In this document: piece after piece, positions 51,401 through 59,581 of the stretch
Numbering within the stretch: the stretch's first letter is position 1
Layout: every line of letters begins with the position of its first letter
Virus record (IMG/VR): IMGVR_UViG_3300033142_001588
Location: 1-64,000 of that record
Source of the DNA: a virus
DNA: 64,000 bases
Strand: one strand, 5' to 3'
Position numbers and translations under genes: made by a program
The notes under the pieces: generated by a model
What the model was told of the DNA's origin: nothing
What the model saw: only the letters and a program-made list of their open reading frames with translations
The model's database searches: none

Positions 51401-54400
51401 TTGGAGACCGTAAATAAGATTGTTAGTAATCTTAATTTCACCATGGTCATCTCTACAATGGAATAAACCACCTAAGCTATTATTATTGGTATAACCGTGT
51501 AATAAACAACGATCTACAGTAAAATCTAAATTCGGACAATATCTGAATGTAAACAAGCCGCGATTCGCACCATTAGAATTCGGAGCATCTATTTCTATTT
51601 CTGTCCAAGTTATTTTTCCAAAAAGATTTGCATTATTACCATGGCCAAAACCATTGTCAGAATAATTATGCTCCAAAATAGTGCCATTACCGCCTGGAGT
51701 ACCATAAGGCTTGCCAGTAAACCCTTGGCTAGTAACCGTAAGTTCTGTAGCAATTTCATCCCAGGTTCCCTGGAAGTAATCATGAGTATATCTAGCAGCC
51801 GTATGAACTTCACCCTCTATGAAAATCGCTGTTAAAGGCAAAGCCCCAGCTTCCGAAGGATCGGAGAATGCGTACTCACCACTGTTTGATTGACAGAAAG
51901 CTGTCCAGTTAGCATAATCGCCAGTGCTACCAATCAGTACTGTTCTTGAAACAAGATTTACAGTAACATCAACTTGTCCTGAATTTGAAACCAGTGAGCC
52001 GTTTGTGCAGTCATAGTAAAATGTATCAGACCCATGGAATCCAGCATTAGCCGTATATTGTAACTCTTCACCAACCTGAGTAACAATTCCGCTAGAAGGC
52101 TGCGTAAAAGCATTAATAGTGAGCGGCAATGAATTAGGATCAGTATCGTTAGCGAGTACGTCGATAAGCACAACGCCACTAGTTATAGTATCATTGTCCA
52201 CAGACGCTGCATCGTCATTAGCAATAGGAGTACCAGCAACTTCTATAGTAATATCACATCTTGCCGTATCACTTCCGCCCTGTCCATCACTTGCAGTATA
52301 AGTAAAGAAGTCGCCACTGGTAGCACTTCCATCATGAGTATAATCATATGAACCGTCTGAATTTAAAGTAAACGCTGAGGCGTTACTAGGACTAGCAAGC
52401 ACAGTAGCTGTTAAAGTTTGGCCTTCTGGATCAGTATCATTTGCCAATACACCGCTAACAGCTGGTATATTAATAGTGCCGCTATTTGGGCAGGTAATTG
52501 GCGAAGTATCATTATTGGCATTAGGCCACAAATTAATAGTAATATCACATCTTGCTGTATCAGTTCCTCCAGCCCCATCACTTAAAGTATATGTGAAAGA
52601 ATCTCCACTGGTCGCAGTGCCATCATGAGTATAATCATAGGAACCATCAGAGTTTAAGGTAAATGACGAAGCATTACTTGGACTTGAAAGAATAGTCGAA
52701 GTCAACGTTCCATTTTCTGGATCAGTATCGTTTGATAATACACCACTAACAGCACCAATATTGATCGTACCACTCTGTTGGACAAGCTCTGGAGCCGTAA
52801 TGTTATTAGCATTAGGAGTAAGATTAATAGTAATACTACAGGTTGCGTTATCACTAGCCCCATTATTATCAGTAGCGGTATAAACAAAAGCATCTCCACT
52901 TGTAGCAGTTCCGTCGTGTGTATAGTTATACGAACCATCCGTATTCAACGTGAAAGATGAAGAATTATCTGGACCACTAACTAAAGAAGCAGTTAAACCG
53001 CCGCCTTCTGGATCAGTGTCATTTGACAAGACGCCACTAACAGCAGGAATATTAATCGTACCACTTTGCTGAACAACCACAGGAGCAGTAATATTATTAG
53101 CATCAGGAGTAAGATTAATCGTAATACTTACAGTACCAGAAGCAGAGGATACACCGCCATAAATATCAACAGCATTATAAGTAAATGAATCACCGCTGGT
53201 AGCAGTTCCGTCGTGAGTATAATCATAAGAACCATCAGCATTTAAAGTAAACGCCGATGCGTTGCTAGGACCACTGACCAAAGAAGCGGTCAACGCTTGA
53301 CCTTCTGGGTCTGTGTCGTTTGATAAAGCGCCGCTGGCAGCAATAACATTAATAACACCACTCTGCTGACAAACTACTGGAGCGGAGATATCATTAGCGG
53401 TTGGTCTTGGATTAATGTAAAGATTAACACTAGCTGTATTACTAACATTTCCAGCACTATCAGTTACATTATAAGTAAATGTATCCCCACTTGTAACAGT
53501 ATCATTATGAGTATAATCGAAACTACCATCTGCGTTTAATATTAACGTACCATTACTAGTAGTAGCAACTACAGCAGCAGTCAAATCTGGGAAAACGTCG
53601 CCTTCTGGATCACTATCATTAACAAGCACGCCATTAGCAGCGTTAACAAGATAATTGGCTTCTCCCTGTTGAATTACGTAAGTGGGAGGATCATAAGAAT
53701 TATTATTAGCTGTTGGTTTTAGATCAATTGTAAAGCTGGCTGTAGCAGTATCAGATAGACCTGATGGGTCGGTTGCTGCATAAGTAAATGAATCAGAATT
53801 AACAGCAGAATCATCATGGAAATACGTGAAAGAACCATCAGAATTAAATATAAATCCTGTGCCAGATGCCGAACCAGCAAGCAACGGGCCTTCATTAGTA
53901 AAGGTTTCATCTACAGTAATAACACCAGCAGTAACAGTATTAATGGTATAAACACCGTCATTCAAAGTTGTTCCAGCGATAGTTAACGCCTGACCAGAAG
54001 CAAAACCATCAACTGTAAGATCAACATTAGTGACACTTAAATTAGAAGGAGCAGTAAATACAAACAGTTCACTAGGACTAGCATCACGATAACCCGCTGT
54101 AGCATAAGTTGGATAAACGGTAACGGATGCGGTCAGAGGATCGCCGTTAGGATCGGTATCATTACTGAGAACACCGTCGCCACTAGCAACGACTAAAGAA
54201 TCGCCCTGATTTAATGTATAGAAATTATTACTGGATATTGGGGGTAGATTACCAGAACCATCAGCCGCTAAATCACCAGTCCAATAACGAATTTCATCAA
54301 AACGAATATCTAGATTTGGACCTTCACCCAATCCGTTGTTGTCAAAATCCTCTATTGGAAAAGTACTATATCCAATGGAATCTAAAGACTGAGTATTTAT

Positions 54401-54481
54401 TCTACCAGTCTTAATAATAATTCTACCATTATTAGAATTACCAGAGTCACCGCCCTGATTATTTTTTACTGTATTAGCCAT
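45416..54481 (-). CDS. Giant modular appendage protein (cadherin-like repeats, beta-helix, DGF modules)
   Basis: 3021-residue virion appendage. Residues 1-75 are a domain duplicated as the 74-residue protein. Residues about 80-780 hold seven cadherin/VCBS-like repeats of about 97 residues, with VLSNDTDPEG and YDYTHDGTATSGDSFTY. Residues about 845-1280 are a right-handed beta-helix with NN-containing coils. A fibronectin-like stretch (APDTEYEVKIDVSV) follows. About ten copies of a 65-75-residue module with the pattern GSFITDGF-x-x-GM ... GT-x-x-NDG-x-Y ... EGP occur from about 1540 to 2830, and one is embedded in the first cadherin-like repeat. A second beta-helix is at about 2235-2660. No enzyme motif is certain. 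Likely a neck or tail fibre binding host polysaccharide. Confidence 0.75.
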   Translation of the reverse strand: MANTVKNNQGGDSGNSNNGRIIIKTGRINTQSLDSIGYSTFPIEDFDNNGLGEGPNLDIRFDEIRYWTGDLAADGSGNLPPISSNNFYTLNQGDSLVVASGDGVLSNDTDPNGDPLTASVTVYPTYATAGYRDASPSELFVFTAPSNLSVTNVDLTVDGFASGQALTIAGTTLNDGVYTINTVTAGVITVDETFTNEGPLLAGSASGTGFIFNSDGSFTYFHDDSAVNSDSFTYAATDPSGLSDTATASFTIDLKPTANNNSYDPPTYVIQQGEANYLVNAANGVLVNDSDPEGDVFPDLTAAVVATTSNGTLILNADGSFDYTHNDTVTSGDTFTYNVTDSAGNVSNTASVNLYINPRPTANDISAPVVCQQSGVINVIAASGALSNDTDPEGQALTASLVSGPSNASAFTLNADGSYDYTHDGTATSGDSFTYNAVDIYGGVSSASGTVSITINLTPDANNITAPVVVQQSGTINIPAVSGVLSNDTDPEGGGLTASLVSGPDNSSSFTLNTDGSYNYTHDGTATSGDAFVYTATDNNGASDNATCSITINLTPNANNITAPELVQQSGTINIGAVSGVLSNDTDPENGTLTSTILSSPSNASSFTLNSDGSYDYTHDGTATSGDSFTYTLSDGAGGTDTARCDITINLWPNANNDTSPITCPNSGTINIPAVSGVLANDTDPEGQTLTATVLASPSNASAFTLNSDGSYDYTHDGSATSGDFFTYTASDGQGGSDTARCDITIEVAGTPIANDDAASVDNDTITSGVVLIDVLANDTDPNSLPLTINAFTQPSSGIVTQVGEELQYTANAGFHGSDTFYYDCTNGSLVSNSGQVDVTVNLVSRTVLIGSTGDYANWTAFCQSNSGEYAFSDPSEAGALPLTAIFIEGEVHTAARYTHDYFQGTWDEIATELTVTSQGFTGKPYGTPGGNGTILEHNYSDNGFGHGNNANLFGKITWTEIEIDAPNSNGANRGLFTFRYCPNLDFTVDRCLLHGYTNNNSLGGLFHCRDDHGEIKITNNLIYGLQGTGSSVGMFLSVTPAEEADNSIRVYNNTVLDCEVNDLTSSLIKVLNTDKVDLKNNVLTCSGTRPATLARNSVEGDANREFTFNDVDPDTITAGGASPGSFITDGFESGMNVIVNGTTSNNGTYKITAVAATTLTLDAAETLTSEGPVGSGCILSAGTFVNSNSEGNVLDDNSGSDNDIFNIAIYESGETSDVYVNPSLTNLDLTHKSTSPAINVATTLTLASGIDINYITQPALDFVDRVSGAANWNAGASTDVASGAPLSMPAWEDTWVRYDEILTEPSGTLLMSRKEFRDGFGAVIHDNTDTINMTASRVDDNGVLRIIGGSASGNYDIDAQDEMMTFLRSLKHQTHIKAVDSSATEYVSPSGNIFGIISDQINTNSPSPKHSSTFAAVSEMICYPTTDSLFIEQGIEGDSKLVARGNLQYRRRLDPPSGEWRTTLGMHRVHPTYGIGDTDGTKYWNTLNGMISNLAPDTEYEVKIDVSVQSSPISGEATADGVAITFVDDVTDYFMCTADLENPADQNNTDTINVSRLSSIDQEAFRPFVSGMIVTVSNSSSNDGNYEIDSVTYETPTAIVASAGRTLTFTAAGNTITGSTGDFVADGVKPGMSLTVTGTSNNNETYAVSSVTSSVIDCAGSPVMTDEGPLSSSATLTPFGTSMTVSSGTLTSEGPSFSAQIQGTLTPSGTASYEMTAKTKALPREGIGVIIAEGIDTSREFTFTDSLGETPDTITCPSGSFITDGFASGNLLTVLGTANNNGQYTINAVTAGTLTLDSGDSLVNEGPIGSGVVLGAKNVWNVYNRAELDTVLADSVNVASGDIIIMHEDDRVATQVQASASRILNFKQATKVQASATNTLTFTAGTNEVTRSDGGSFIDDGYASGMQLRVCGQNGFFATPNRRITLVEGGGSNDTIRISAGDVLADGWEVGMGITLDGMGNDKVVTIDSVASSGANQASGITGSQEFSFATNETITSNDNFNFLDNGFIKGMQIIVDGSASNDGRYVLSNVSSGVLTVDRYQSSIAGDDLTTENNVGNGLTINGSCQIITLDAGDDISDQGPENGGENRNGSMCAKIDNIGWYDITAVTASGITVGSAFTNETNSKICTLETGGLVEASGASPGDFVADGFIEGMSLVVNGTASNDGRYTIANVSTTKLGMIGSFTDQMTEELNVTSTATLDGNGAAYYTDPTGYNPGENGFGQNNSPSYGESITISQVGGTASNPLIIRGNGDVRTPRWTIANDWIWFDNIKFEPIMRNRINDTSSSFVNTVVINAKGGGLSHDGIMMTRCELSWDKCQTYDLNGEGIENVKDGYWHNIAAQVVASDNDIVSHMYVSDFTVGATVQNGIDNTPDTTNNFNNKPSNTGWMIREGFEVRSTAGTMIYSTFFNTMDAWSAGGTGAANEGEACGNDFWNIKTVQHYDDIIESDYCGWGNHIREHRHSKYRKQERNPIGHPGASSVRSTLDGISVWSLGQGGTWTFGHYQSYIQGTGISIKTDSTTFLKLRPPLDANSLSSAHSHMWWNRGQGSSSSVYQVPGQSNGLCWAGNYWAARRHVAGSDTFGDDLFQETGGSSLGGVMKGEMWWDKNSYYELWGDVQYSGPGSRQGYPGTSIAAIRDTWSQARDVKVDENSVEDLNIRSERSDETTSDDTLSFNNANPDTITRSTGSFVTDGYSAGMTVTVLGSASNDGTYTVAAGGVAATTLTLEGTDSLTAESSVGNATASASGSRTFKFVSLFGDGGVDYVECSSGSFITDGFKAGQYLTVTGVGSKDNNGEYRIANVTASRIELNTHDRFINEGPLDGSTANTCTLTGKTIVKGEKQVTSVFLNPPQMPVDVKKTPHEQLGNSPENGVRSYWETEFNDGAKGTMDLVKANPTGTMYGAGVQDSDFDGAEMFLNPYLDNAVDSGIINKLSLPTKSARDIGPGDTAMGSYPVGTRSYTDYLAYQLPDGWEVKGSVPAGLGIVSGSGEQRIIVGRTDNTVAVLVEFEPGNNPYNGIL
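52140..54240 (-). repeat. Seven cadherin/VCBS-like tandem repeats
   Basis: Units of about 291-297 nt with the core VL(S/A/V)ND(T/S)DPEG, then ADGSYDYTHDGTATSGD. The middle units are regular, and codons differ between them. The first contains an inserted DGF module and the last ends at the beta-helix. Confidence 0.82.
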
Positions 54482-54482
54482 A

Positions 54483-55013
54483 TTATCTTAGAGTCCTAAG
54501 AGCATTGGATACATTGAAGTGGCCTTCTGTACCATAATTACTAGGTACAAAAGTTTCATTAATAAAGGGACTAAGGATACCTTTGCAGAAAGCAGAATTA
54601 CCAAAGTCATATTGATGTTTCAATTCTTCGTATGTTCTACAATAACCTTTGTCAATCAGGGTGCCAAAACCTTCCATTCTTCTGACAGTTTTCATAACGG
54701 TAGGCCCACATCTTGCCTCAAGACCAGAAGCAAAAGCGGCACAACGAAGAGAACCTTGATCAATCATGCAGGCAGCTCTTAGTACAACAAAATTAACAAA
54801 AATATCATCAACTGGACTAGATGTAGTTGGATCTGGAGAAATATCAGGAGTAATTACATCAATTGTGTAATCCTGGTCCAGAATTATATCATTGTCAACA
54901 TACTGTGCTGACACAGCTAAAATCTGCTTTAATCTGTCGTCCGAGAAATCTACCCCATCGAAGTCTTGAATAAGCACTCGGAGCATAGTGATCATTGTAG
55001 TATCCCAGGCCAT
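54483..55013 (-). CDS. Structural protein, possible head-tail connector
   Basis: 176 residues. It starts with a helix (TMITMLRVLIQDFDGVDFSD) and continues DRLKQILAVSAQYVDNDIIL, DDIFVNFVVLRAACMIDQGS and HQYDFGNSAFCKGILSPF. The helical bundle plus size resemble gp6-type connector proteins, but no signature was found. It ends 1 nt before the giant gene. Confidence 0.48.
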   Translation of the reverse strand: MAWDTTMITMLRVLIQDFDGVDFSDDRLKQILAVSAQYVDNDIILDQDYTIDVITPDISPDPTTSSPVDDIFVNFVVLRAACMIDQGSLRCAAFASGLEARCGPTVMKTVRRMEGFGTLIDKGYCRTYEELKHQYDFGNSAFCKGILSPFINETFVPSNYGTEGHFNVSNALRTLR

Positions 55014-55024
55014 TTTTTAACTCC

Positions 55025-55387
55025 TTAGAGGTTCTCGTGTACTCGGAATTGACCAATATCAGATCGCCAAGATCCAGTAGGAAGCACAATATATGCCTGA
55101 ATTTTCCAGTTTCCCACTTCGTCTAAATCACCTAATATCGTTGTATATTGGATCTGACCATCACTACCATCTGTAGTAAAGCCAGCTGTAAAAGTCTTAA
55201 CAACCCCTTTTGGAGATTTAAAAATCAGTTCCAAGGTTGTAGCAGAAGAAATATCAATAGCGGTTTGTGTGGCAACCCCATTTGTTTCGGTGCAATCATT
55301 GATTGTAGCACGAAATATCGTACCGATATCACCTAAATGGACTTCTTCTGGACAAGAAGTCGAAGCAGAACAAGAATTAGTTGCCAT
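55025..55387 (-). CDS. Small beta-sandwich protein (BppU N-terminal-like)
   Basis: 120 residues. HLGDIGTIFRATINDCTETN, ISSATTLELIFKSPKG, DGSDGQIQYTTILGDLDEVG and NWKIQAYIVLPTGSW follow the strand order of BppU/Ig-like baseplate domains (dominant fkkPdG ... dGkv-yt ... GtWkiq pattern). It probably anchors an adhesin or belongs to the appendage base. Confidence 0.6.
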   Translation of the reverse strand: MATNSCSASTSCPEEVHLGDIGTIFRATINDCTETNGVATQTAIDISSATTLELIFKSPKGVVKTFTAGFTTDGSDGQIQYTTILGDLDEVGNWKIQAYIVLPTGSWRSDIGQFRVHENL

Positions 55388-55391
55388 TTGA

Positions 55392-55610
55392 TTAACGCTC
55401 CACGTTTGGGAATTCTACTGTTTGTTCTATTATACGGTTTTCTGACAATAACTGCACAATTTCAAAATCTTGCTCATTTGTTCTATAAACTGTTCTTGGG
55501 TCGTCTAGCAGCTGGGAAACTGTAAAACTAATACTTACAATATCTGGATCTCCCAGATCTGCACTAGCCCCCTCGTGATATGCCCACAATAACAATGAAC
55601 CGTCTATCAT
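55392..55610 (-). CDS. Small structural-region protein
   Basis: 72 residues, starting after TAGGGAATAATT with a leader hairpin. MIDGSLLLWAYHEGASADLG and VSISFTVSQLLDDPRTVYRT suggest a small beta protein. Unknown function; it lies in the appendage cassette. Confidence 0.55.
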   Translation of the reverse strand: MIDGSLLLWAYHEGASADLGDPDIVSISFTVSQLLDDPRTVYRTNEQDFEIVQLLSENRIIEQTVEFPNVER

Positions 55611-55630
55611 AATTATTCCCTAATAATATA

Positions 55631-55652
55631 GGTGTATTCTTTATAATACACC
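55631..55652 (-). promoter_or_regulatory. Perfect 8-bp hairpin between structural genes
   Basis: GGTGTATT (55631-55638) and AATACACC (55645-55652) form a perfect stem with a 6-nt loop just after the stop of the 251-residue gene. There is no T-run, so it is more likely an mRNA processing or stability element than a terminator. TTAAT-x-GGTGTAT is also present in the tail tube leader. Confidence 0.45.
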
Positions 55653-55654
55653 AA

Positions 55655-56410
55655 TTAAGGTTCCCCGTGATACATAACACCACAAAACATTTTTAATTGA
55701 CCAGAACCATTAGTAACTCTAAGAACAATATCTCCAACAGCTGGCGTTACCGTCCCCGCACCTCTTGGACTATTCATAGAAACGCCCGTATTAATACTGC
55801 TATCGTTTAAAATCTTGTAATCACTAATTATTCTGGTTGTATCGCCACCTGAAACCTCAAACTTTAATTGAGAAGGTGCAAAATTAAAATCTTCTCTAAC
55901 ATCAGTATTAACTGGCAAATTGAAATCTACAGCAAATGCCCAACAAATATCGGAGTCAACACCGTCTATCCTGGTAATAACACCAATCTCAAATTCGCCT
56001 TCAGGGTTTCCAGAGGCTTGAGCTAGGTGAACATTTATAGTAGAAATGTCAATTCGCCCACTGGCATCATGAGGGAAATTAACCGTATCATCCAGGTCAA
56101 TTAAGATCCAATCAGTATTTCCAGTACCAACTGCATCATCATGAACAACAGCATAAACATTTCGCTCACGTTCGGTACTAGTAGTAGCCAGTTCGCCATC
56201 TTCAGTTACTTTAGCGTCATATTTTGTGGCACCAGAAAAGAACTCATCACCACGAATCTTCATGGGAACTGGATTAGAGTCGGAAACATCCCCGTCATTA
56301 GAGCCATCAGCACCAATAACCATTTTAGATCTAGGGTATTTTACGCCTAGTATCTCATCGGCTGCTATATTAACCCCAGCTCCAGGTGTAATCGGTACAT
56401 TGTCTGCCAT
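55655..56410 (-). CDS. Structural/decoration-like protein
   Basis: 251 residues. The N-terminus, VPITPGAGVNIAADEILGVK then SKMVIGADGSNDGDVSDSNP, is a segment common in phage appendage or decoration proteins. The C-terminal part is a beta-sandwich-like region (WAFAVDFNLPVNT; GDIVLRVTNGSGQLKMFCGV). It ends 44 nt before the next gene, with a hairpin in the gap. The exact role is unknown. Confidence 0.55.
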   Translation of the reverse strand: MADNVPITPGAGVNIAADEILGVKYPRSKMVIGADGSNDGDVSDSNPVPMKIRGDEFFSGATKYDAKVTEDGELATTSTERERNVYAVVHDDAVGTGNTDWILIDLDDTVNFPHDASGRIDISTINVHLAQASGNPEGEFEIGVITRIDGVDSDICWAFAVDFNLPVNTDVREDFNFAPSQLKFEVSGGDTTRIISDYKILNDSSINTGVSMNSPRGAGTVTPAVGDIVLRVTNGSGQLKMFCGVMYHGEP

Positions 56411-56415
56411 TTATA

Positions 56416-56604
56416 TTACCTCGTTAAATCTATGTCGATGAGTCGTTGAATAACTAATGCGAAAAATACTAAATCAGGATCACCAGGAACTACAACACCC
56501 GAATCAAAAAACCAACCGTAGGTTGAAATAGGAGTAAGCTCCTCGTCTATTGCAGTACCAGTATACCAACCATGGGTAGAGATTAATGTTAAATCAGCCG
56601 ACAT
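56416..56604 (-). CDS. Small protein with internal repeat
   Basis: 62 residues with a duplicated element, LTLISTHGWYTG and LTPISTYGWFFDSG, then a hydrophobic helix-like VFFALVIQRLIDIDLTR. It is linked to its neighbours (its start shares a base with the upstream stop). Role unknown. Confidence 0.52.
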   Translation of the reverse strand: MSADLTLISTHGWYTGTAIDEELTPISTYGWFFDSGVVVPGDPDLVFFALVIQRLIDIDLTR

Positions 56605-59555
56605 TAGGTTCTATTCCTTTCATTGCCAGCCTTAGTCAAAATATATCTAACAGTAGTATTATCTCTATCATAGAAAGTAAATGTACCAGCTGGGCTTTCA
56701 ACTATTTTACCAGCCGACATAGCCCACAAATCATTCATAACTTGGCCCATGGAATTAGCAGTATCAAACGATGCTGCGGTAGCTTCCCAAACGTCTTCCA
56801 TAACATATTGAGGACTAACAAGCTCATCTCTATCTACTACAGCCGTACCACCAGAATTATCTATAAGCTCACCTACTCCAAACACACGAATGTTTCCGTT
56901 TGTCACGGTGGCATCTAGCTCTACCCTTGCGCCATTTAAAGCAAGAGACATAGGCTCTGCACCTGTTTTATTTTGAATTTTAACTTCACCAATAAGTCCA
57001 CGGAAAGCTACTGATTGACCAGCTCCTGCACAATCTATAATTGGGATATCTGTACCTGGACCTGAAGCAGAAACTGCAACACATTTATTAAACATGGCAA
57101 TACCAGCACCACCCAAAGTATTAGTTCCCTCTCGGATAACACACTGTTCAAAGTGACCAATTAGCCCAGCAACATCTTTCAATGCACATTGAGTAATATA
57201 TGTATTACCAGTTAATACACCAGTAAGAAGCAAATTCTCAAACTCACAATTACTTGTAGTAACAGCTCCCCCTACTGTAAGAGTAGTTGTTCTAGGACTT
57301 CTGCCAAAGAAATTAATATCATCATGATCTGCTGTTAACGTAACATCGCTTTCAATAGTAACATTTCTAATATTGTTTGCTTGATAAACTGTTTTTGCAT
57401 CAGCATCATTCTTGCAGGGAAGACGAACTGTACCATGAGGGAAAAACGTACCAGCGACTGGCTCATTTTCATCAATGTAAACTGATCCATCAATAAACTC
57501 AGAAAACTGAATACCTTCTGGATTAATTAGGCGATTCTCGATAGTAGCACCGCCTGTGAAATCTGGGTTTAACCAATCCGCAGTTCCGTTTAGAATAATA
57601 GTGCCAGAAACACAACTGTTATCTATCGTTATTTTACCAGACAAAAAGTTGATTTCAAAAAGGTCGCCAGAACTAGCCATATTCGTAACGATGAAGTCAC
57701 CATGAGCATTTTCAAAGTCAACAGCACAGCTGTCATCAATATACCCACCAAAGTCTACCGTAATATCAGAATTGGCCTGAATAGGAGTCACATTATTGAA
57801 AAGAATATTACATCCATTAGCTACCTCAATAGTTCCACCTAAAGCAATAACGTTTGCTTGTCCATTGGCCCCACTTACGTCAATCATCCCGCAGGTTTCA
57901 AGAAATGGAACGCCTCCATTTTGCTGTCCTGTTAAAATACATTTTATAAAGTTTGTAGAACCAACACTAAAATTATTCATATCAATATATGGAAGATTTT
58001 CACCAGTTATAGTATACCCATCAATATTTCTATCTAATGCAACATCACCTAGAATTTCAAGATGCGTTAAATTTCTATCACTAACTGCTTGAACAGCATC
58101 TGGGAAATTATTAAATGGAGCGCCTTGATAACCATTTCCATTAGTTAAAGCAGTTTCATCAAGGAACACACTACGAACAACCTGACCGTGCGTTTCATCA
58201 ACTCTTGTAAAGATTGTTTCATCAACAATTGAAGCGCCACCAGTATAAGTAAATTTATTAGCCCATTTGGCAACACCGCGAAGAGTTACATTTCCAGTTG
58301 TTACACTATTATCTATAACAATTTCTCCAGACGACATATCTAAAAATGCAGTCTCAAGACCATTCTTATTTGATAAAGTTACTTTACCATGATAATTTGT
58401 CATGATTAAACCAGTTCCACTTCCATCAAAGTCAATTATGGGACCATTAGAATCAGATTCATGACAATCGACAATTTGTAATGTCGGATTAAGTCCACTT
58501 AAAGTAAGAGTTCCAAGCAAACCAGATTTTTTAATAATTCCATCAATAAAATCTAAATCCTGAGCAATAGCATCCGTGATAACAGCACCACCATCTAGAG
58601 TTCCAGTGATAGTAGCACTACGAAATTCACAATTAGTAACGACGGCAGCTGGATCAATAGTTATTGTCGTTTTAGTCTCAGATTCTCCGACAAACTCAAA
58701 ATCAGTAAAATCATTTCCGCCATCAAGAGTAGTATTACCAATTACATAAATTCTTTTAAACCCTCTTTCAACAGCAATAAGCAAGGCATCCGCAAAATTA
58801 TTAACTGGTTGTCTAGGGGTTCCAGTTGGATAAGTAGTACCGCTATTACTAGTCGTTAAATCAACACTAACACCGTCATTGAAACTAGCATACTGAATGT
58901 CTAATTGTTCCTGAAGCGTAGCGGACGACGAAGCGGTTCGGACGACTTGCACAAAAGCTGAAGGAAATATAGAGGTAATTCTAGAACCAACATCATCTTG
59001 TGCAACTAAGTTACCACCAGTAGCATTACATTGGGTTATATTAAATACTTGATACTCATCACCGACTTCATATAAATTATCAGTTCCATTGACCAATATT
59101 CTAGTACGCAATTCTGTAGGAGATATTACTTCAACCACGTCAGCAATACTATGATCAGTAAAATTAATTACTAAAGAACCTCTTTGAATTCCAGCAGCAA
59201 CGAAATCAGCATTGGTATCAATAAAATTATAGGTTGGCCCTAAAGGACTACCAGCCTGTGCGCCGCTACCAGTAGTAACAGTTCCAGTCTCAGCGGGAGT
59301 TCTTCTTGCTTGGAAAGAAAGCTGTGCATCTTGAAGGTCAGCAGTAATACCAACCAAAACCCCGCCCCCCAAGTCTTCCTTACCAGAAGCATTGAGGAGT
59401 TTGGGGTTGGCCATACCTGGAGTAGAAAAACTATATTCATCTATGCGGACAGTATCTACTAAATCCTGCATAGTGATTTCAGTAGATGGTGCGGCAATTT
59501 CGATGATTCTCGGACTTTCCAAATAATCAACGGTTAAATCATCCCTAGTAACCAT
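56604..59555 (-). CDS. Tail fibre with three beta-helix modules
   Basis: 983-residue fibre. The N-terminal domain (SPRIIEIAAPSTEITMQDLV, KEDLGGGVLVGITADLQDAQ, QVVRTASSSATLQEQ) is shared by many phage fibres and attaches them to the virion. Three modules of about 235 residues follow, each opening with a PxGTxxxPxxN-type line: TYPTGTPRQPVNNFADAL, GYQGAPFNNFPDAVQAV and FFPHGTVRLPCKNDADAK. Each continues into hydrophobic beta-helix coils with FxxC or ITxC positions and an IDNS element. The C-terminus (WAMSAGKIVESPAGTFTFYD) is a short fold seen at the end of such fibres. No lyase motif is certain. Confidence 0.72.
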   Translation of the reverse strand: MVTRDDLTVDYLESPRIIEIAAPSTEITMQDLVDTVRIDEYSFSTPGMANPKLLNASGKEDLGGGVLVGITADLQDAQLSFQARRTPAETGTVTTGSGAQAGSPLGPTYNFIDTNADFVAAGIQRGSLVINFTDHSIADVVEVISPTELRTRILVNGTDNLYEVGDEYQVFNITQCNATGGNLVAQDDVGSRITSIFPSAFVQVVRTASSSATLQEQLDIQYASFNDGVSVDLTTSNSGTTYPTGTPRQPVNNFADALLIAVERGFKRIYVIGNTTLDGGNDFTDFEFVGESETKTTITIDPAAVVTNCEFRSATITGTLDGGAVITDAIAQDLDFIDGIIKKSGLLGTLTLSGLNPTLQIVDCHESDSNGPIIDFDGSGTGLIMTNYHGKVTLSNKNGLETAFLDMSSGEIVIDNSVTTGNVTLRGVAKWANKFTYTGGASIVDETIFTRVDETHGQVVRSVFLDETALTNGNGYQGAPFNNFPDAVQAVSDRNLTHLEILGDVALDRNIDGYTITGENLPYIDMNNFSVGSTNFIKCILTGQQNGGVPFLETCGMIDVSGANGQANVIALGGTIEVANGCNILFNNVTPIQANSDITVDFGGYIDDSCAVDFENAHGDFIVTNMASSGDLFEINFLSGKITIDNSCVSGTIILNGTADWLNPDFTGGATIENRLINPEGIQFSEFIDGSVYIDENEPVAGTFFPHGTVRLPCKNDADAKTVYQANNIRNVTIESDVTLTADHDDINFFGRSPRTTTLTVGGAVTTSNCEFENLLLTGVLTGNTYITQCALKDVAGLIGHFEQCVIREGTNTLGGAGIAMFNKCVAVSASGPGTDIPIIDCAGAGQSVAFRGLIGEVKIQNKTGAEPMSLALNGARVELDATVTNGNIRVFGVGELIDNSGGTAVVDRDELVSPQYVMEDVWEATAASFDTANSMGQVMNDLWAMSAGKIVESPAGTFTFYDRDNTTVRYILTKAGNERNRT

Positions 59556-59581
59556 CTATAACACCTCTTATTATATTATTT

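Noticed and set aside
52140-54240. Bacterial RTX/VCBS adhesin acquired from a host chromosome
   Set aside because: Codon use matches the neighbours, the N-terminal domain is phage-type with a stand-alone paralogue, and the gene sits in order within the virion operon; no secretion signal was seen.
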